A stretch of 37,607 bases of DNA from the NCBI RefSeq assembly GCF_011752065.1, contig NZ_JAAIJY010000033.1, forward strand, positions 1 to 37,607. Reading direction: 5' to 3'. Of the stretch, positions 35,030 to 37,607 are shown piece after piece. The position numbers and the translations under genes are program-made. Source of the stretch: Actinomyces sp. ZJ308 (GTDB lineage: Bacteria; Actinomycetota; Actinomycetes; Actinomycetales; Actinomycetaceae). The notes below the pieces were generated by a model that was given only the letters and a program-made list of their open reading frames with translations, searched no databases and had not been told where the DNA came from. Within the stretch, counting starts at the first letter, position 1. Each line of letters opens with the position of its first letter.

Positions 35030-37390
35030 ATGGCGCCCGAGCCCGCGATCCCAGCCCACCACCCCGACACCGTTGCCGACGCCGCCGCGAGCCCCGAGCG
35101 GGAGATGCCCTGGAAGGAGCTGGGGCTCAAGGCCGACGAGTACGAGTCCATCCGCGAGCTGCTGGGGCGGCGCCCCACGAACGCCGAGCTGGCCATGTAC
35201 TCGGTCATGTGGTCCGAGCACTGCTCCTACAAGTCCTCCAAGGTCCACCTGCGTCAGTTCGGCGCCAAGACCACCCCCGAGATGCGCGAGCACCTCCTGG
35301 TCGGCATGGGCGAGAACGCCGGCGTCGTCGACATCGGTGACGGCTGGGCGGTGACCTACAAGGTCGAGTCCCACAACCACCCCAGTTACGTCGAGCCCTA
35401 CCAGGGGGCCGCCACCGGTGTGGGCGGCATCGTGCGGGACATCATCTCCATGGGGGCGCGGCCCGTGGCCGTCATGGACCAGCTGCGCTTCGGCGCCGTC
35501 GACCACCCCGACACCGCGCGCGTCGTCCACGGCGTCGTGGCCGGCGTGGGCACCTACGGCAACTCCCTGGGCCTGCCCAACATCGGCGGCGAGACCGAGT
35601 TCGACTCCTCCTACCAGGAGAACCCGCTGGTCAACGCCCTGTGCGTGGGCGTGCTGCGCCACGAGGACATCCACCTGGCCAACGCCACGGGCGCCGGCAA
35701 CAAGGTCGTGCTCTTCGGGGCGCGCACCGGCGGCGACGGCATCGGCGGGGCCTCCATCCTGGCCTCGGAGTCCTTCGAGGACGGCATGCCCGCCAAGCGC
35801 CCCAGCGTCCAGGTGGGCGACCCCTTCATGGAGAAGGTCCTCATCGAGTGCTGCCTGGACCTGTTCAGGGCCGGGCTGGTCCTGGGCATCCAGGACCTGG
35901 GCGCCGCCGGAATCTCCTGCGCCACCAGTGAGCTGGCCTCCAACGGCGACGGCGGCATGCACGTCGACCTGGAGAAGGTGCTGCTGCGCGACCCCACCCT
36001 GACCGCCGGCGAGATCCTCATGAGCGAGTCCCAGGAGCGCATGATGGCCGTCGTCGCGCCGGACAAGCTCGAGGAGTTCATGGCCGTCATCGACAAGTGG
36101 GACGTCGAGGCCGCCGTCATCGGCGAGGTCAACGGCTCGGGCCGCCTGACCATCGACCACTTCGGGGAGCGGATCGTCGACGTCGACCCGCGCACCGTGG
36201 CCCACGAGGGCCCCACCTACGAGCGCCCCTACGCCCGTCCCAGCTGGCAGGACGAGCTCAACGCCGACACCACCGAGCGCCTGGCCCGGCCCGAGAATGC
36301 CGAGGAACTCGCCGAGCAGGTGCGCGCCGTCGTCGTGAGCCCCAACCAGGCCTCGACCGCCTGGGTGACCAACCAGTACGACCGGTTCGTGCGCGGCGAC
36401 ACCGCCCTGTGCCAGCCCGACGACGCCGGCGTCATCCGCGTCGACGAGGCCACCGGCCGCGGCGTGGCCATCGCCACCGACGCCAACGGCCGCTTCACCA
36501 AGCTCGACCCCGCCACCGGCGCCGCCCAGGCCCTGGCCGAGTCCTACCGCAACGTGTGCACCGTGGGCGCCCGGCCCCTGGCCGTCACCGACTGCCTCAA
36601 CTTCGGCTCCCCGGAGGACCCCGACGCCATGTGGCAGCTCGTCGAGGCCATCACCGGCCTGGCCGACGCCTGCGCCGTCATGGGCGTGCCGGTCACCGGC
36701 GGCAACGTCTCCCTCTACAACTCCCACGGCAAGGTCAAGGGGCGGATCGACTCCTCGATCAACCCCACGCCCGTCGTCGGCGTCCTGGGCGTCATGGACG
36801 ACGTGCGCCGGGCCAACCCCTCGGGCTGGCACGAGGAGGGCCTGGCCATCATGGTGCTGGGCACCACCGCTGACGAGCTCGACGGCTCGGCCTGGTCCCG
36901 CGTGGTCCACGATCACCTCGGCGGGCGGCCCCCGCGCGTGGACCTCGAGGCGGAGATGGCCCTCGGCCGAGTCCTGCTGGCCCTGAGCGAGGCGGAGGGA
37001 CCCGACGGCGAGCCGCTGGTGCGCGCCGCCCACGACTGCTCCGCCGGCGGCCTCATCCAGACCCTCGTGGACTCCTGCCTGCGCTGCGGCGTCGGCGCGA
37101 GCGTGGACCTGACCGCGATCCAGGAGGAGGGCGTGGACGACTTCACCGCCCTGTTCTCCGAGTCCGGTGCCCGCGCGATCGTCGCCGTGCGAGAGGAGCT
37201 CGTGCCCGCCGTGACCGCGGCCGCCGAGGCCGAGGACGTCGCCGTGGCCCGCCTGGGGACCACCGGTGGCGACCTGCTGGTCGTGGCCGGCAGCGACCTG
37301 CTCTCCGACGGCGGCGCCGGCCGGCCCCTCGTCCTGGACCTGGCCGAGCTCGGAGCCGACGTCGACGGCGTCCTGCCGGCCCTGTTCTGA
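35030..37390 (+). CDS. purL: Phosphoribosylformylglycinamidine synthase subunit PurL
   Basis: This 786-residue protein is the synthetase subunit of the PurS/PurQ/PurL FGAM synthase, which converts FGAR, glutamine and ATP to FGAM. Key segments are [11 protein letters not shown] at 61-71, [18 protein letters not shown] at 113-130 (ATP and catalytic His), [11 protein letters not shown] near 184-194, [14 protein letters not shown] near 234-247, [16 protein letters not shown] near 286-301, and in the second half [12 protein letters not shown] and [11 protein letters not shown]. The length is normal for the small, non-fused PurL. The N-terminal 25 residues are Ala/Pro-rich. The gene has its own promoter, although purS and purQ are 3.5 kb upstream. 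Confidence 0.97.
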   Translation: MAPEPAIPAHHPDTVADAAASPEREMPWKELGLKADEYESIRELLGRRPTNAELAMYSVMWSEHCSYKSSKVHLRQFGAKTTPEMREHLLVGMGENAGVVDIGDGWAVTYKVESHNHPSYVEPYQGAATGVGGIVRDIISMGARPVAVMDQLRFGAVDHPDTARVVHGVVAGVGTYGNSLGLPNIGGETEFDSSYQENPLVNALCVGVLRHEDIHLANATGAGNKVVLFGARTGGDGIGGASILASESFEDGMPAKRPSVQVGDPFMEKVLIECCLDLFRAGLVLGIQDLGAAGISCATSELASNGDGGMHVDLEKVLLRDPTLTAGEILMSESQERMMAVVAPDKLEEFMAVIDKWDVEAAVIGEVNGSGRLTIDHFGERIVDVDPRTVAHEGPTYERPYARPSWQDELNADTTERLARPENAEELAEQVRAVVVSPNQASTAWVTNQYDRFVRGDTALCQPDDAGVIRVDEATGRGVAIATDANGRFTKLDPATGAAQALAESYRNVCTVGARPLAVTDCLNFGSPEDPDAMWQLVEAITGLADACAVMGVPVTGGNVSLYNSHGKVKGRIDSSINPTPVVGVLGVMDDVRRANPSGWHEEGLAIMVLGTTADELDGSAWSRVVHDHLGGRPPRVDLEAEMALGRVLLALSEAEGPDGEPLVRAAHDCSAGGLIQTLVDSCLRCGVGASVDLTAIQEEGVDDFTALFSESGARAIVAVREELVPAVTAAAEAEDVAVARLGTTGGDLLVVAGSDLLSDGGAGRPLVLDLAELGADVDGVLPALF

Positions 37391-37401
37391 ACCTTCTGCG
37401 C

Positions 37402-37468
37402 CGAGCCGGGCATTTTTCGCGTAGCCCTACCGTTTTTCTGTCCGGCTACGCGAAAAATGCCCGGCTCG
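37402..37468. repeat. Perfect 25-bp inverted repeat downstream of purL
   Basis: Positions 37402-37426 and 37444-37468 are exact reverse complements. The 17-nt loop holds a five-T run (37433-37437), and the arms include a run of five T or A. It starts 11 nt after the purL stop, so it can terminate transcription from either side. It is longer and more AT-containing than the other terminators in the window and could be a genomic repeat (REP- or MITE-like). Confidence 0.8.
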
Positions 37469-37607
37469 ACGATTGGGTCGCTAGATGAGTAAGTCCAAGG
37501 GGTGTGGGTCGGCGTGGGTGCTGGGCAATGGGGTGAGGGCCTCGCAGGATCGGTGGTGTTACACCAGATCTCACCGCTCCTGCTGGGAAGGACGGCTTGC
37601 TCATGGA

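Noticed and set aside
34775..37033. Very long minus-strand frame opposite purL that joins the TreT-like frame (1223 codons in all)
   Set aside because: It is the complement of well-conserved purL. The composition (Gly/Val/Asp/His-rich) is typical of antisense frames in high-GC DNA, and only the part up to 34774 is real.
37603..37607. ATG at the right edge of the window as the start of another gene
   Set aside because: Only five bases follow, so nothing about the product can be judged.

Overview
The window is very GC-rich actinobacterial DNA: GTG starts are frequent, coding is dense, terminators are GC hairpins without U-tracts, and most start codons stand right behind a -10 hexamer. The gene set (GTP-type PEP carboxykinase, class II aldolase, three-gene FGAM synthase purS/purQ/purL, LppM-like envelope proteins, an ABC sugar importer with no ATPase of its own) fits Actinomycetaceae, probably an Actinomyces. 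The genus is an inference from style and gene content, not from a search.

Layout. 1-126: 5' end of an IS630-like transposase on the minus strand, apparently inserted into a small lipoprotein gene (86-541). 731-4674: housekeeping genes: xthA (minus) back to back with an SDR oxidoreductase, then tpx, pyrE and a TrmH-type RNA methyltransferase. 4843-5892: fba. 6300-9594: CUT1-type sugar ABC importer (binding lipoprotein, two permeases), followed by a DUF624/YesL-like membrane protein and purA. 11794-17108: five consecutive minus-strand genes for paralogous LppM-like surface proteins. 17352-19199: PEP carboxykinase. 19200-20068: gene-poor stretch with a structured promoter, a 21-codon ORF cut short by a 122-bp element with 21-bp inverted ends, and decayed DNA. 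20069-22521: a two-TM protein whose Pro/Tyr/Gln tail resembles those of the LppM-like proteins, a divergent AraC-type regulator, and a two-domain VOC protein. 22662-24902: large TerD-related protein (minus). 25072-31534: purine genes purD, purC, purS and purQ, with two unrecognised membrane proteins translationally coupled behind purC. 31535-32039: non-coding, with DnaA-box-like sites. 32040-33207: minus operon of an ArsR regulator, an SRPBCC protein and a TfoX-like protein. 33362-34774: TreT-like glycosyltransferase. 35030-37390: purL, then a perfect 25-bp inverted repeat.

How the genes work together. purD, purC, purS/Q/L and purA cover several steps of de novo purine synthesis, and pyrE covers one pyrimidine step. 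fba and pckG sit in central carbon flow, which the sugar importer would feed.

The most unusual region is the LppM-like array. Five diverged copies keep the same design: export signal, extracellular domain with two cysteines and an FPG motif, and one TM helix. Four of them end in Pro/Gly/Tyr/Gln-rich cytoplasmic tails. Four have their own leaderless-type promoter and the fifth has its own leadered one. A second strong theme is the -10/N6/start-codon architecture, seen in eleven genes; it also settles several start codons.
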